64,000 nt of DNA from Oscillibacter sp. 1-3 (GCF_000403435.2 NZ_KE159703.1:799033-863032); one strand, 5' to 3'; counted from the first letter of the stretch, positions 1 through 9,529 are shown. The notes: generated by a model from the sequence alone, not told the origin. Program-made: numbers and translations.

Positions 1-762
1 GGCCAAGGTGGACTGGAGGATGTCCGCCATCTCGTTGAAGGTGCCGGTGAGGATGCCGATCTCGTCGGCGGACTCCACCAGCAGCTCCCCGCCGAAGTCC
101 CCGGCGGCCACCCGCTCCGCGCCGGCGGTCAGCTTCTCAATGGGGCCCACCATGGTTTTCGACAGCAGAAAGCTCAGCAGCACGGAGATCAAAAGGCCGA
201 TGACCAGAGCCTGCATAATAATCAGGAACAGCTGGGAGTTCAGTCCGGAGACCGTGTCCTTGTTGTCCAGAATATAGATGATGAAGGCGTTCTCCCCGCC
301 CATGATCGGCACCGCCACGTCCATGAAGTCCGCGGTGATGTCGCTCTCGTCTCCCACCGCCGTCTCGTCCTGCCGGAGCACGGCGTTCCGGGCGGCAAGG
401 AGGTTGACGCTCTGCTGCCGGGGCAGGACGGACTCGTCGGCGGAGCTTGAGATATAGGCGCCGGTCTCGCCGTCCAGCACAAAATAGTTTCTGGTCCGGT
501 AGTCCACGCCCAGGGAGCCGGCCCTGGCCTCCAGAATCTCCGCCACGCGGCCGGCGGGGTCCTCCGGGTCCGCGGCGGCGCCCCGCAGGTCAAAGACAAA
601 GCTGTTGTTCTCCCCGCCGAAGACGTCGCTCATCTGCTGGTAAAAGGTGTTGATGTAAAAGCTGGAGACGCTGACCGTGAGAAAGGCGCCCACCACCGCC
701 ATCAGCGACGTAATCAGCAGCAGCAGGATCAGCGTGAGCTTCATGTGAAGACTTCGGAACAT
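1..762 (-). CDS. Sensor histidine kinase, WalK/PhoR-like, C-terminus beyond left edge
   Basis: This is a membrane sensor kinase whose catalytic half lies outside the window. The open frame runs from the ATG at 762 to position 1 without a stop (254 codons). It shows a first membrane segment (about residues 8-32), an extracytoplasmic domain of about 140 residues, a second membrane segment (about 178-202, many Leu/Ile) and a HAMP linker that begins with the conserved Pro in KTMVGPIEKLTAG. The HisKA and ATPase domains are not visible. It starts 30 bp downstream of the response regulator on the same strand, so the two form a two-component pair. The layout matches WalK/VicK or PhoR-type kinases of Firmicutes. 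The signal sensed cannot be read from the sequence. Confidence 0.85.
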   Translation of the reverse strand, partial: MFRSLHMKLTLILLLLITSLMAVVGAFLTVSVSSFYINTFYQQMSDVFGGENNSFVFDLRGAAADPEDPAGRVAEILEARAGSLGVDYRTRNYFVLDGETGAYISSSADESVLPRQQSVNLLAARNAVLRQDETAVGDESDITADFMDVAVPIMGGENAFIIYILDNKDTVSGLNSQLFLIIMQALVIGLLISVLLSFLLSKTMVGPIEKLTAGAERVAAGDFGGELLVESADEIGILTGTFNEMADILQSTLA

Positions 763-792
763 GGCGGGCCTCCTTTCGCAGTCTTTTCCGGG

Positions 793-1509
793 TCACTCCT
801 GTACGGAGAAGTAGTACCCCACGCCCCGGCGGGTGAGGATATAGGCGGGGCTGGCGGGGTTCACCTCGATCTTCTCCCGCAGGCGGCGCACCGTCACGTC
901 CACGGTGCGCACGTCGTCGCCCACGTAGCCGTAGTTCCACACCTGCTCCATCAAATCCACCCGGGAATAGACCTTGTTGGGGTGGCTGGCCAGGAAGGTC
1001 AAAAGCTCGTACTCCCGCTGCGTCAGGTCAATGGCCTGGCCGTCCCGGAAGACCTGGCGGCTCTCCGTGTTGATGGAGAGGTTGCCGGACACCGCCATGG
1101 CGCCGGCGGCGGCTGTGGCCGCGGCGGGGGCCGCCATGGCGGTGCGGCGGATGTTGGCGCCCACTCGGGCGATGAGCTCCCGCATGGAAAAGGGCTTTGT
1201 GATATAGTCGTCCGCGCCGATCTCCAGCCCCAGGACCTTGTCCGTCTCCTCCTCCCGGGCGGTGAGGATGATGACCGGCACGTTGTCCCCCGCCTGCCGC
1301 AGGGCGCGGCAGACCTCAAAGCCGTTCATCCTGGGCAGCATCACGTCCAGCAGGATCAGGTCCGGCTTTTCGGAGCGGGCCTTGTTCAGCCCGTCCTCCC
1401 CGTCGTAGGCCTCCCGGGTCTGGTAGCCCTCCCGCTGGAGATTGAAGCGAAGAATGTCCACGATGTTCTTCTCGTCCTCCACGATGAGGACGGTCTTCTG
1501 TCTGTCCAT
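793..1509 (-). CDS. OmpR/PhoB-family response regulator (WalR-like)
   Basis: A 238-residue DNA-binding response regulator. The receiver domain (about 3-120) has the acidic pair E11/D12, phospho-acceptor D55 in LLDVMLPRMNG, T83 and K105 (ITKPF). A 25-residue Ala-rich linker follows, then a winged-helix effector domain containing LTQREYELLTFLASHPNKV and the C-terminal hairpin ILTRRGVGYYF. This is the standard OmpR/PhoB architecture, and the receiver resembles WalR/PhoP. It lies 19 bp after the NUDIX gene and 30 bp before the kinase gene, so one transcript from the promoter near 2126-2153 probably carries all three. Target genes are unknown. Confidence 0.92.
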   Translation of the reverse strand: MDRQKTVLIVEDEKNIVDILRFNLQREGYQTREAYDGEDGLNKARSEKPDLILLDVMLPRMNGFEVCRALRQAGDNVPVIILTAREEETDKVLGLEIGADDYITKPFSMRELIARVGANIRRTAMAAPAAATAAAGAMAVSGNLSINTESRQVFRDGQAIDLTQREYELLTFLASHPNKVYSRVDLMEQVWNYGYVGDDVRTVDVTVRRLREKIEVNPASPAYILTRRGVGYYFSVQE

Positions 1510-1528
1510 AAAAACCTCCGGGTTACTG

Positions 1529-2077
1529 TTACAGGTTCAGGAGCACCTTGGCCCGCAGAACGGCGGCCACGGTTTTGGCGTCCTCGATCTCGCTGCTGAC
1601 GCAGCGGTGCACCATCTCGTCAAAGGGCACCCGCTCCACGTTCAAAAACTCGTCCGGGTCCAGATGCTGGGCCTCCATCCGCAGTCCCCGGGCCAGGAAG
1701 AGGTGCAGCGTCTCCCCGAAGCAGCCGGGAGAGGGCAGCAGGCGGCCCAGGGGCAAAAACACCTCCGGCACCGCGCCGGTCTCTTCCGCCAGCTCCCGCA
1801 GGGCGCCGGCCGCCGGCTCCTCGCCGTCGTCCAGCTTGCCCGCCGGGATCTCCAGCGTGGTCCTGCCGAAGACATATCGGTATTGGCTCACCACCAGCAC
1901 GTTGTTCCGCTCGTCCAGGGGCAGGACCGCCACGCCGTCGGTGTGGTCCGCCACCTCCCGGAGGGAGGTCTCCCCGTTGGGCAGCTTCACCGTGTCCACG
2001 TGGACATCCATCAGGATGCCCTTATATTTATCTTCCCTGCGCAGGAGCTTTTCAGTCAGATCCATGGGCTGCTCCAT
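1529..2077 (-). CDS. NUDIX hydrolase, ADP-ribose pyrophosphatase-like
   Basis: A 182-residue NUDIX hydrolase that probably cleaves ADP-ribose or a similar nucleotide sugar to AMP and sugar phosphate. The Nudix box spans about residues 80-102 (GKLDDGEEPAAGALRELAEE, then TGAV), with the REL..EE core intact. Upstream, the motif QYRYVFGRTTLEIPAG is typical of the ADP-ribose pyrophosphatase subgroup (NudF/YqkG). I start it at the ATG at 2077, which has GAGG eight bases upstream; a GTG at 2086 in the same frame would overlap that site. It is the first gene of the minus-strand unit with the response regulator and kinase. A functional link with signalling is not evident. Confidence 0.9.
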   Translation of the reverse strand: MEQPMDLTEKLLRREDKYKGILMDVHVDTVKLPNGETSLREVADHTDGVAVLPLDERNNVLVVSQYRYVFGRTTLEIPAGKLDDGEEPAAGALRELAEETGAVPEVFLPLGRLLPSPGCFGETLHLFLARGLRMEAQHLDPDEFLNVERVPFDEMVHRCVSSEIEDAKTVAAVLRAKVLLNL

Positions 2078-2125
2078 TATATACACCTCGCGTTTTATTT
2101 TTTGAAAGGGGATCTACCCTCTGGC

Positions 2126-2153
2126 AGTATAGCACATTCCCGGGAAAAAGCAA
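2126..2153 (-). promoter_or_regulatory. Candidate sigma-A promoter for NUDIX-regulator-kinase unit
   Basis: On the minus strand, TTGCTT (2153-2148) and TATACT (2131-2126) are separated by 16 bp, about 50 bp upstream of the NUDIX start. The -10 hexamer matches the consensus in five positions. No other promoter is evident before the three-gene unit. Confidence 0.5.
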
Positions 2154-2318
2154 AGATTTCCTTGCGCCTCCGGAATATTTTCCCTGGCAAAACGGCAAAA
2201 GCGCGTCCGGAAAAATGCTCCGCCGGGTCTGGAACGCCGCTGCTCCGCATAATCCTGAAAAAAGCGGAGAAAATGGAACTGCAAATCCTTTTTCCAATTT
2301 TGCGCTTTGGAGGCGGTT

Positions 2319-2855
2319 ATGCGGAGACGTCTGTTTTTCTGGGAGCTGGGGGGCTTTTTGTTCACGGGGGCGCTGGGGGCGGCGCTCCACTTTGTCTACG
2401 ACTGGAGCGGGCGGAATCCCGCGGCGGCGGCCTTTTCCGCCGTCAACGAATCCACCTGGGAGCACATGAAGCTGCTGTTTGTGCCGGTGTTTCTCCTCTC
2501 CGTGGTCCAGGTATGCGTCCTGGGGCGGGACTGCCCCCATCTGCTGTGGAGCCGGGCCCTCTCCACCCTGGCGGGGCTGGCGCTGATACCGGTTCTGTTC
2601 TATACCTACACCGGCGTTCTGGGCTTTTTCGTTGACTGGGCCAACATCGCCGTCTTCTACCTGGCGGACGCGGGGCTGTTTGCCCTGGACAGCTGGCTGC
2701 TGCGCCGCGGACGGCGGGGAGCCCTTTGGCGGCAGGTGGCGGGACTGGCGGTGCTGTGGGGGCTGATGTTCGCCTTTGTCTTCTGCACCTTCCGTCCGCC
2801 CCATATCGCCCTGTGGCAGGACCCGGTGACGGGACAGTACGGCATACCGCGCTAA
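2319..2855 (+). CDS. Multi-pass membrane protein, DUF6512-like
   Basis: A 178-residue integral membrane protein of unknown function. The start at 2319 has GGAGG five bases upstream; a longer TTG start at 2307 would overlap that site. I see about five hydrophobic segments (near residues 8-26, 46-65, 75-95, 100-120 and 130-155). The motif NESTWEHMKLLFVP after the first segment is characteristic of a family I recall as DUF6512, common in Clostridia. The stop codon lies inside the terminator stem at 2851. It stands alone between the divergent NUDIX unit and the PHP nuclease, so context gives no clue to its role. Confidence 0.75.
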   Translation: MRRRLFFWELGGFLFTGALGAALHFVYDWSGRNPAAAAFSAVNESTWEHMKLLFVPVFLLSVVQVCVLGRDCPHLLWSRALSTLAGLALIPVLFYTYTGVLGFFVDWANIAVFYLADAGLFALDSWLLRRGRRGALWRQVAGLAVLWGLMFAFVFCTFRPPHIALWQDPVTGQYGIPR

Positions 2856-2880
2856 GAGCGCCCGAAGGGCGCTCTTAGCA
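2851..2880 (+). terminator. Rho-independent terminator, 13-bp stem
   Basis: GCTAAGAGCGCCC (2851-2863), loop GAA, and a perfect complement (2867-2879), followed by a short A/T-rich tail (ATTATATA). The stem begins before the stop codon of the membrane-protein gene. Confidence 0.75.
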
Positions 2881-2924
2881 TTATATAACGCCCCAAATGC
2901 GGCGCGCCTGCAGTCCCCGGCGCA

Positions 2925-2953
2925 TTGCGCGGGGGACAAAAATGCGCTATAAT
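2925..2953 (+). promoter_or_regulatory. Candidate promoter of the PHP nuclease gene
   Basis: TTGCGC (2925-2930), a 17-bp spacer and a perfect TATAAT (2948-2953), 31 bp upstream of the ATG at 2985. The intervening sequence holds the ribosome site AAGGAG (2972-2977). Confidence 0.6.
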
Positions 2954-2984
2954 GGCGTTGATCTTTGTAATAAGGAGCGCCGCC

Positions 2985-4247
2985 ATGTACATCGCCGACC
3001 TTCACATCCACTCCCGCTTCTCCCGGGCCACCAGCCGGGACTGCGATCTGCCCCATCTGGACCGGCAGGCCCGATGCAAGGGCATCGGCCTTGTGGGCAC
3101 CGGGGACTTTACCCACCCGGCCTGGCGGGCGGAGCTGCGGCAGCAGCTGGCCCCGGCGGAGGAGGGGGTCTATGTCCTGCGGGAGGAGTACCGCCTGCCG
3201 GAGGCCCCGGCGGGGGTATCTCCCCGGTTTGCCGTCACCGGGGAGATCAGCTCCATCTACAAGCAGGACGGCAAAACCCGCCGGGTCCACAACCTGATCC
3301 TCCTGCCCTCCCTGGAGGCGGCGGAGGCCCTCTCCGCCCGGCTGGAGGCCGTGGGCAACATCCGCTCCGACGGCAGGCCCATTCTGGGCCTGGACAGCCG
3401 CCGTTTGCTGGAGATGGTTCTGGAGATCTGTCCGGAGGCGGAGCTGATTCCCGCCCACATCTGGACGCCCCACTTCTCTATGTTCGGGGCCTTCACCGGC
3501 TTTAGCACGGTGGAGGAGTGCTTCGGAGACCTCGCGCCCCGCATCCGCGCCGTGGAGACGGGCCTGTCCTCGGACCCGCCCATGAACTGGCGGGTCCCCG
3601 CCCTGGACGGTCTGACCCTGGTCTCCAACTCCGACGCCCACTCCCCGGCGAAGCTGGGCCGGGAGGCCAACCTCCTGGAGACGGAGCGGACCTATCCGGC
3701 CCTGGTCCGGGCTATCCGCACCGGAGAGGGCTTTGGCGGCACCATCGAGTTTTTCCCGGAGGAGGGGAAGTACCATCTGGACGGCCACCGGAGCTGCGGC
3801 GTATGCCTGACGCCGGAGGAGACGCTGGCCCGGGGCGGGCTCTGCCCGGTGTGCGGGAAGAAGCTGACCGTTGGCGTGGAGCACCGCGTGGAGGAGCTGG
3901 CGGCGCGTCCCGCCGGCTTCCGGCCACCGGAGGCCAAGCCCTTTGAGAGCCTGGCGCCGCTGCCGGAGGTGATCGCCGCCTCCACGGGTTTCTCCCCGGC
4001 GGGGAAGAAGACGGCGGCGGTATACGAGACGCTGCTGGGAGCGCTGGGGCCGGAGTTCCGCATCCTCCGGGAGGCATCCATTGCGGACATCGCCCAGGCG
4101 GCGGGGCCGCTGGTTGCGGAGGGCATCCGCCGCCTGCGGCGGGGGCAGGTGGAGCTGCGGGCGGGGTTCGACGGGGCCTACGGCGCCATCACCCTCCTGT
4201 CCCCCCGGGAGCGGGAGGCATTGGTGAAAAAGACGGATCATGTTTAG
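2985..4247 (+). CDS. EndoQ-like PHP-domain nuclease
   Basis: A 420-residue protein of the endonuclease Q / UvrD-associated PHP family. EndoQ enzymes nick DNA 5' of deaminated bases (uracil, hypoxanthine), so a role in DNA repair is expected; this rests on family knowledge. The N-terminus MYIADLHIHSRFSRATS carries the first PHP metal motif HxH. Further conserved stretches are VTGEIS, HIWTPHFS and SNSDAHSP. Near residues 270-295 two CxxC pairs (CGVC, CPVC) form a zinc-binding knuckle, also typical of EndoQ. I use the ATG at 2985 because AAGGAG lies seven bases upstream; the longer frame begins inside the promoter. It is a single gene with its own promoter and a hairpin-rich 3' flank. Confidence 0.82.
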   Translation: MYIADLHIHSRFSRATSRDCDLPHLDRQARCKGIGLVGTGDFTHPAWRAELRQQLAPAEEGVYVLREEYRLPEAPAGVSPRFAVTGEISSIYKQDGKTRRVHNLILLPSLEAAEALSARLEAVGNIRSDGRPILGLDSRRLLEMVLEICPEAELIPAHIWTPHFSMFGAFTGFSTVEECFGDLAPRIRAVETGLSSDPPMNWRVPALDGLTLVSNSDAHSPAKLGREANLLETERTYPALVRAIRTGEGFGGTIEFFPEEGKYHLDGHRSCGVCLTPEETLARGGLCPVCGKKLTVGVEHRVEELAARPAGFRPPEAKPFESLAPLPEVIAASTGFSPAGKKTAAVYETLLGALGPEFRILREASIADIAQAAGPLVAEGIRRLRRGQVELRAGFDGAYGAITLLSPREREALVKKTDHV

Positions 4248-4248
4248 G

Positions 4249-4368
4249 GCCGCCCTTTTCAAAGGGCGGCAGGGCCAGGGCAAAGCCCTGGCGGGTCCGG
4301 GCGGAGCCCGGCGTTCCGCGCCGCGTCTGCAGGACAACCGCCCTCCGGCACAGCCGGAGGGCGGTTGT
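4249..4368. terminator. Cluster of three strong hairpins between convergent genes
   Basis: Three perfect inverted repeats follow the PHP nuclease: 4249-4270 (10-bp stem, loop TC), 4275-4291 (7-bp stem) and 4334-4368 (16-bp stem, loop ACA). None has a strong T-run, but together they probably stop transcription between this gene and the convergent AAA+ gene. Bases 4369-4517 hold nothing else I can identify. Confidence 0.5.
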
Positions 4369-4517
4369 CGATTCAAAAGCCGTGCCTGTCGCCCGGCACG
4401 CATCGCCGCGGCCCAAATCGCCGCCGGCCGCGTTAAAAAATCTCGAATACACAAAGCGTTTCCGCGGTTCTCTCCCTGCGCCCGGAAAAATTCCCTCGGA
4501 ATCCCCGCAGATTTGTC

Positions 4518-5834
4518 TTATGTAAACGGCCCCCTGTTCAGCCCCTCGACGTAGTTGACAAACTGCTGGGCCACCCGGCCGGAAAAGCTTCCGTGGCGGA
4601 CCTCCCAGGCGTTGGCCAAGGCCAGCAGCTCCTTCTCCTCCATCCGGACGCCCTGCCGCCGGGCCAGGGCCAGGACGATGGACTGATACTCCTTGGGGGT
4701 GGGGGCGTTGTAGTTGATGGTGACGCCGAACCGGGCGGAGAGGGACAGCTTCTCCTCCACTGTGTCGGAGCGGTGGATGTCGCCGTGGTGCTCCATGTCC
4801 GTGCGGTCGTTCCAGGTCTCCCGGATGAGATGGCGGCGGTTGGAGGTGGCGTAGATCAGCACATTGTCCGGCCGGGTCTCCACGCCGCCCTCGATGACGG
4901 CCTTGAGGAACTTGTACTCCACCTCGTTCTCCTCAAAGGACAGATCGTCGATGAAGATGATGAAGCGGTAATTTCGGTTCTTCACCTGGGCCAGCACGGC
5001 GGAGAGGTCCCCGAACTGGTGCTTGTAGATCTCGATCATCCGCAGGCCCCGGCTGAAATACTCGTTGACCAGGGCCTTGACGCTGGTGGATTTGCCGGTG
5101 CCGGCGTCGCCGTAGAGCAGCACGTTGTTGGCGTGCCTGCCGTCCAGAAAAGCCTCAGTGTTCCGGCGGAGCTCCTCCTTCTGCTTCTCATAGCCCAGCA
5201 GGTCCTCCAGCATCACCCGGTCCACGTTGGTGATGGGCAGGAACTCCAGCTCCCGCCCGTGGCCCTGGATGCGGAAGGCCCGGTTCATGGCGAAGAGGCC
5301 GAAGCCGTACTGCCGGTAGTAGCTGGTCAGCAGGGAGAAGACGTCCTCCTCGTCCCGGGCCTGGGCCAGGGCGCGGCTGAGGACCCGCACCTGCCAGCTC
5401 ACGTCCCGGTTGTACATCCGCTCCCGCTTGGGCAGGGCGCTGTAATGGGAGATGACGGTGAAGCAGTCGAGTCCAAGGTCCTTTTCAATGGGGGAAAAGT
5501 CGTAGCGGAACAGCCGGAGGAAGAAGGCAAAGTCGGCCTTGACAAAGCCGTTGACGGTGCCCTCCCGGCCGCCGGAGCGCTCGCAGGTGAGGGTGAAGGC
5601 GTTCCGGTTGGTCATCAGCAGCCATGTGAGGTAGCAGTGCCACAGGTTCTCGTCAAACCCGCAGACGGTGCCCAGCTCCAAAAGACGCTTGATCTCTTTG
5701 CTGATTCGCCGGACCAGCTCGTCCCGGTCAAAGCCGCCCCGCTCCCAGTCCCGGAGGATCTCCGAGAGGCGGAGGAGGATGCTGTCCTCCCCCAGATCGC
5801 TGTACATCAAAAGGCGCGCCACATCTCGATACAT
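4518..5834 (-). CDS. AAA+ ATP-binding protein, DUF815 family
   Basis: A 438-residue ATPase. The first 200 residues have no motif I recognise. The AAA+ core begins near 225, with Walker A GDAGTGKST (about 242-250), Walker B FIIFIDDL (about 291-298) and a downstream ATSNRRHL stretch resembling sensor 1. This matches DUF815, a widespread, poorly characterised family in Firmicutes and Proteobacteria; the biological substrate is unknown. ilvD lies 60 bp upstream on the same strand, so read-through is possible, but I see no functional link. Confidence 0.85.
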   Translation of the reverse strand: MYRDVARLLMYSDLGEDSILLRLSEILRDWERGGFDRDELVRRISKEIKRLLELGTVCGFDENLWHCYLTWLLMTNRNAFTLTCERSGGREGTVNGFVKADFAFFLRLFRYDFSPIEKDLGLDCFTVISHYSALPKRERMYNRDVSWQVRVLSRALAQARDEEDVFSLLTSYYRQYGFGLFAMNRAFRIQGHGRELEFLPITNVDRVMLEDLLGYEKQKEELRRNTEAFLDGRHANNVLLYGDAGTGKSTSVKALVNEYFSRGLRMIEIYKHQFGDLSAVLAQVKNRNYRFIIFIDDLSFEENEVEYKFLKAVIEGGVETRPDNVLIYATSNRRHLIRETWNDRTDMEHHGDIHRSDTVEEKLSLSARFGVTINYNAPTPKEYQSIVLALARRQGVRMEEKELLALANAWEVRHGSFSGRVAQQFVNYVEGLNRGPFT

Positions 5835-5894
5835 TACGCCACTTCCTTTATATGGATTGCCGCCGCCCGCTGCGGGGAGGCGTATTTTTGGGAA

Positions 5895-7556
5895 TCAGCC
5901 CAGCACGGCTCCCCTGTCGGCGGAGGAGACCATTCTGGCGTACCGGGCCAGATACCCGGTCTTGATCTTGGGCTCCGGGCAGACCCAGGCGGCCTTCCGC
6001 CGGGCCAGCTCCTCGTCGGAGACCTTCAAAGTGATGGTGTGGGCGGGAATGTCGATGGCGATGCGGTCGCCCTCCTCCACCAGGCCGATGGGGCCGCCGG
6101 AGGCCGCTTCCGGGGAGACGTGGCCGATGGACGCGCCGCGGGTCGCGCCGGAGAAGCGGCCGTCGGTGATGAGGGCCACGTCCTTGTCCAGCCCCATGCC
6201 GGCAATGGCGGAGGTGGGGTTCAGCATCTCCCGCATGCCGGGGCCGCCCCTGGGGCCCTCATAGCGGATGACCACCACATCTCCGGCCGCGATCTTTCCG
6301 GCGTAGATGGCCTCGATGGCCTCCTCCTCGCTGTCAAAGACCCGGGCGGGGCCCTCGTGGACCATCATTTCAGGGGCCACGGCGGACTGCTTCACAACGC
6401 ACCCGTCCGGGGCCAGGTTGCCCTTGAGCACGGCGATGCCGCCGGTCTTGGAGTAGGGGTTTTCGATGGGCCGGATCAGCGTCTCGTCCCGGTTCGCCAC
6501 GCCCTCCAGATTCTCCGCAACGGTCCTTCCTGTGCAGGTGAGGCAGGAGGTGTCTAGTAGATCCGCTTTACACAGCTCCGCCATGACGGCGTACACGCCG
6601 CCGGAGCGGTCCAGGTCCTCCATATAGGTGTCCCCGGCGGGGGCCAGGTGGCAGAGGTTGGGGGTCCTTTCGCTGATCTCGTTGGCCATGTCGAAGCTCA
6701 GCTCGATGCCGCACTCGTGGGCGATGGCCGGCAGGTGGAGCATGGTGTTGGTGGAGCAGCCCAGGGCCATGTCCACGGTCTCGGCGTTGTGGAAGGCGGC
6801 GGCGGTCATGATGTCCCGGGGGCGGATGTTCTTCTCCACCAGCTCCATGATCTTCATGCCGGCGTGCTTTGCAAGGCGCAGCCGGGCGGAGTACACCGCC
6901 GGAATGGTGCCGTTGCCCCGCAGGGCCATGCCGATGGCCTCGGTGAGGCAGTTCATGGAGTTGGCGGTGTACATGCCGGAGCAGGAGCCGCAGGTGGGGC
7001 AGGCGTTGTTCTCGTACTCCTCCACGCCGTCCGCGTCCAGCTTCCCGGCGTAGTAGGCGCCCACGGCCTCGAACATGTGGGACAGGCACGTGCGGCGGCC
7101 GTCGTTCAGCCGCCCCGCCAGCATGGGACCGCCGGAGACGAAGATGGCGGGCACGTTCACCCGGGCGGCGGCCATCAGGAGGCCGGGCACGTTTTTGTCG
7201 CAGTTGGGGATCATCACCAGGCCGTCGAACTGGTGGGCCATGGCCATGGCCTCGGTGGAGTCGGCGATGAGGTCCCGGGTCACCAGGGAGTACTTCATGC
7301 CCACGTGGCCCATGGCGATGCCGTCGCACACGGCGATGGCGGGGAACTCCACCGGGGTGCCCCCGGCGGCTCGGACGCCGGCCTTGACGGCCTCGGCGAT
7401 CTTGTCCAGGTTCATGTGCCCGGGGACGATCTCGTTATAGGAGCACACCACGCCGATCAGGGGCCGCTCCAGCTCCTCTTTGGTGTAGCCCAGGGCGTAG
7501 AGCAGCGAGCGGTTGGGGGCGGCGGGGATGCCGGATTTCACTACATCGGAACGCAT
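5895..7556 (-). CDS. ilvD: Dihydroxy-acid dehydratase
   Basis: IlvD converts 2,3-dihydroxy-isovalerate and 2,3-dihydroxy-3-methylvalerate into the 2-keto acids that precede valine, leucine and isoleucine. The 553-residue length is normal. Diagnostic stretches are [20 protein letters not shown] at the start, [10 protein letters not shown] and [20 protein letters not shown] (Fe-S cysteines), and [14 protein letters not shown] and TDGRFSGAT towards the end. AGGAGG sits just upstream of the ATG at 7556. A small ribbon-helix-helix gene lies 71 bp upstream on the same strand and might share its transcript. The flanking ilvC and leuABCD make the pathway assignment firm, although ilvB/ilvN (acetolactate synthase) are not in the window. 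Confidence 0.97.
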   Translation of the reverse strand: MRSDVVKSGIPAAPNRSLLYALGYTKEELERPLIGVVCSYNEIVPGHMNLDKIAEAVKAGVRAAGGTPVEFPAIAVCDGIAMGHVGMKYSLVTRDLIADSTEAMAMAHQFDGLVMIPNCDKNVPGLLMAAARVNVPAIFVSGGPMLAGRLNDGRRTCLSHMFEAVGAYYAGKLDADGVEEYENNACPTCGSCSGMYTANSMNCLTEAIGMALRGNGTIPAVYSARLRLAKHAGMKIMELVEKNIRPRDIMTAAAFHNAETVDMALGCSTNTMLHLPAIAHECGIELSFDMANEISERTPNLCHLAPAGDTYMEDLDRSGGVYAVMAELCKADLLDTSCLTCTGRTVAENLEGVANRDETLIRPIENPYSKTGGIAVLKGNLAPDGCVVKQSAVAPEMMVHEGPARVFDSEEEAIEAIYAGKIAAGDVVVIRYEGPRGGPGMREMLNPTSAIAGMGLDKDVALITDGRFSGATRGASIGHVSPEAASGGPIGLVEEGDRIAIDIPAHTITLKVSDEELARRKAAWVCPEPKIKTGYLARYARMVSSADRGAVLG

Positions 7557-7627
7557 AGGAAAAGCCTCCTGTATCCATTGTATTCTGTCAAATTTGTATT
7601 TCCGGGGGATGGCCTGGCTGCGATGAT

Positions 7628-7819
7628 TTATTCGTCCGCCGGATCATCATCCTCCTCCAGGCTCTCCAGGGCCCATCTGGTGGCCGCGATCACGAAAGCG
7701 GAGAAGCTGGTTTCTGTGCCCTGAATCGCCTTCTCCACACCCTCAATTACCTCATTGGGGAACCGGATGTTTTTTGGCGTGGTCTTGGGGACAGCCGGTA
7801 TCTTGAATTTTTTGGTCAT
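7628..7819 (-). CDS. Small ribbon-helix-helix-like protein
   Basis: A 63-residue protein that looks like an Arc/CopG-type DNA-binding protein. A basic N-terminus leads into [18 protein letters not shown] (a strand and first helix), then [15 protein letters not shown] (a second helix), and the tail is acidic (EEDDDPADE). This pattern is typical of chromosomal RHH repressors and some antitoxins, but no toxin is adjacent. It is divergent from the 72-residue gene at 7921. The 100-bp gap between them holds a promoter and a TACAA-A-TTGTA palindrome that could be its operator. Autoregulation and control of the neighbour are inferences. Confidence 0.65.
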   Translation of the reverse strand: MTKKFKIPAVPKTTPKNIRFPNEVIEGVEKAIQGTETSFSAFVIAATRWALESLEEDDDPADE

Positions 7820-7833
7820 ATTCTCACCTGCAA

Positions 7834-7844
7834 TACAAATTGTA
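7834..7844. promoter_or_regulatory. Palindromic operator candidate
   Basis: A perfect odd palindrome TACAAATTGTA lies directly upstream of the -35 element of the 7921 gene and within the 5' region of the RHH gene. Related half-sites (TTGTA, ATTTGTA) recur at 7866-7870, 7899-7905 and upstream of ilvD near 7594-7601. A short repeated operator like this suits an RHH dimer. Confidence 0.4.
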
Positions 7845-7845
7845 C

Positions 7846-7874
7846 TTTACATTGTGTTGCAGGTATTGTAGAAT
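7846..7874 (+). promoter_or_regulatory. Promoter of the 72-residue gene
   Basis: TTTACA (7846-7851), a 17-bp spacer and TAGAAT (7869-7874), 46 bp before the ATG at 7921. Both hexamers are one base from consensus. GGAGG (7907-7911) is the ribosome site. Confidence 0.65.
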
Positions 7875-7920
7875 TTATGCACCACGAGTTGTGCGCCAAT
7901 TTGTATGGAGGAAATGAAAT

Positions 7921-8139
7921 ATGGGCATTTTGCAGAAAAATCTTTCAGAGTTTTTGCGCGGAAGTCAAATCAAATTGGAGATCACCGGCTTTGATATGGA
8001 CGGTTTTGAAAAAGCTATGCACCGGGATCTGAGCAGCCGCCTGACCGCCATACAGGGCATTGTCTATGAAGACGGGGACGTTCTGTCGGATTCCCAGAAG
8101 ATCGAGGCGGTCAAACAGTACTTAGAGCAGAATTTATAG
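7921..8139 (+). CDS. Small hypothetical protein, 72 residues
   Basis: I do not recognise this protein. It has a good ribosome site (GGAGG nine bases upstream), its own promoter and a terminator, so it is probably real. The sequence is soluble and mostly helical in character, with no Cys and no membrane segment; the C-terminal half (SDSQKIEAVKQYLEQNL) looks like an amphipathic helix. It is divergent from the RHH gene with a shared regulatory region, which could make a small regulator-effector pair. It converges on ilvC. Confidence 0.6.
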   Translation: MGILQKNLSEFLRGSQIKLEITGFDMDGFEKAMHRDLSSRLTAIQGIVYEDGDVLSDSQKIEAVKQYLEQNL

Positions 8140-8145
8140 GAAGCA

Positions 8146-8170
8146 GGGTCCCAGCCGCCGGCTGGGACCC
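8146..8170. terminator. Bidirectional terminator between the small gene and ilvC
   Basis: GGGTCCCAGCC (8146-8156), loop GCC, and a perfect complement (8160-8170). It sits in the 44-bp gap between two convergent genes and could serve both. Confidence 0.65.
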
Positions 8171-8183
8171 CGTTCGTTTGGCG

Positions 8184-9206
<1,023 letters not shown>

Positions 9207-9289
9207 ATTCCGTATTCCTCCTAAAAAATGGTGTTTTGCAATCTATCGTGCTACGCCCTCGTCTGACGGCGGTAGTACCGGATGAATGG

Positions 9290-9319
9290 AAAAAGCCCGT
9301 GACCCTGGCCGGGTCACGG
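9290..9319 (-). terminator. Attenuator terminator upstream of ilvC
   Basis: On the minus strand CCGTGACCC (9319-9311), loop GGCCA and a perfect complement (9305-9297) are followed by GCTTTTT. It lies between the leader ORF stop (9358) and ilvC (9206). An intrinsic terminator ahead of a biosynthetic gene and behind a leader peptide is the core of an attenuator. Confidence 0.8.
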
Positions 9320-9357
9320 ACTTTCAAAAGTTCGACTGCGGTTTCCGGCGGTTCCAA

Positions 9358-9495
9358 CTAGAATGAGCGGGAACCGGGGCCCGTATTCGCTCTCTGCGCA
9401 TGACCAGGCGCACTATTCTGTTTTCCGGTAATCAGAACCAGAGCCAGAATAATGTGAAGTACCAGAATGCTGTTGAGAGCGAACGTACCGGTCAT
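9358..9495 (-). CDS. Branched-chain amino acid leader peptide for ilvC
   Basis: A 45-residue ORF starting at the ATG at 9495, with a strong ribosome site (GAGGAGGG, six bases upstream). Residues 7-22 read LNSILVLHIILALVLI: twelve of sixteen are Leu, Ile or Val. This is the signature of peptide-coupled attenuation, as in E. coli ilvL and ivbL. The codons sit between two complementary segments, TATTCTG (9451-9445) and CAGAATA (9420-9414). A second pair, CGGTTCC (9376-9370) and GGAACCG (9355-9349), straddles the stop codon. An intrinsic terminator follows at 9319-9297. Ribosome stalling on scarce charged Leu/Ile/Val tRNA would be expected to change the pairing and let transcription reach ilvC. 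A small membrane peptide is a less likely alternative. Confidence 0.75.
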   Translation of the reverse strand: MTGTFALNSILVLHIILALVLITGKQNSAPGHAQRANTGPGSRSF

Positions 9496-9529
9496 GGGAA
9501 ACCCTCCTCGATGCCTGTCTTGTTTTGCT

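Noticed and set aside
2052..4454. An 800-codon open frame on the minus strand across 2.0-4.5 kb
   Set aside because: It is the antisense shadow of the DUF6512-like and PHP nuclease genes. High GC removes stops from the opposite strand; the composition (Arg/Gly/Pro-rich) and the absence of motifs give it away.
9290..9500. T-box riboswitch for ilvC, suggested by TTGGAACCGC ahead of the terminator
   Set aside because: The resemblance to the T-box core is partial and no stem I, AGAGA or specifier loop is apparent. The promoter lies only about 34 bp before the leader ATG, and that ORF occupies most of the leader. I keep it as an alternative that covariance analysis could revive.
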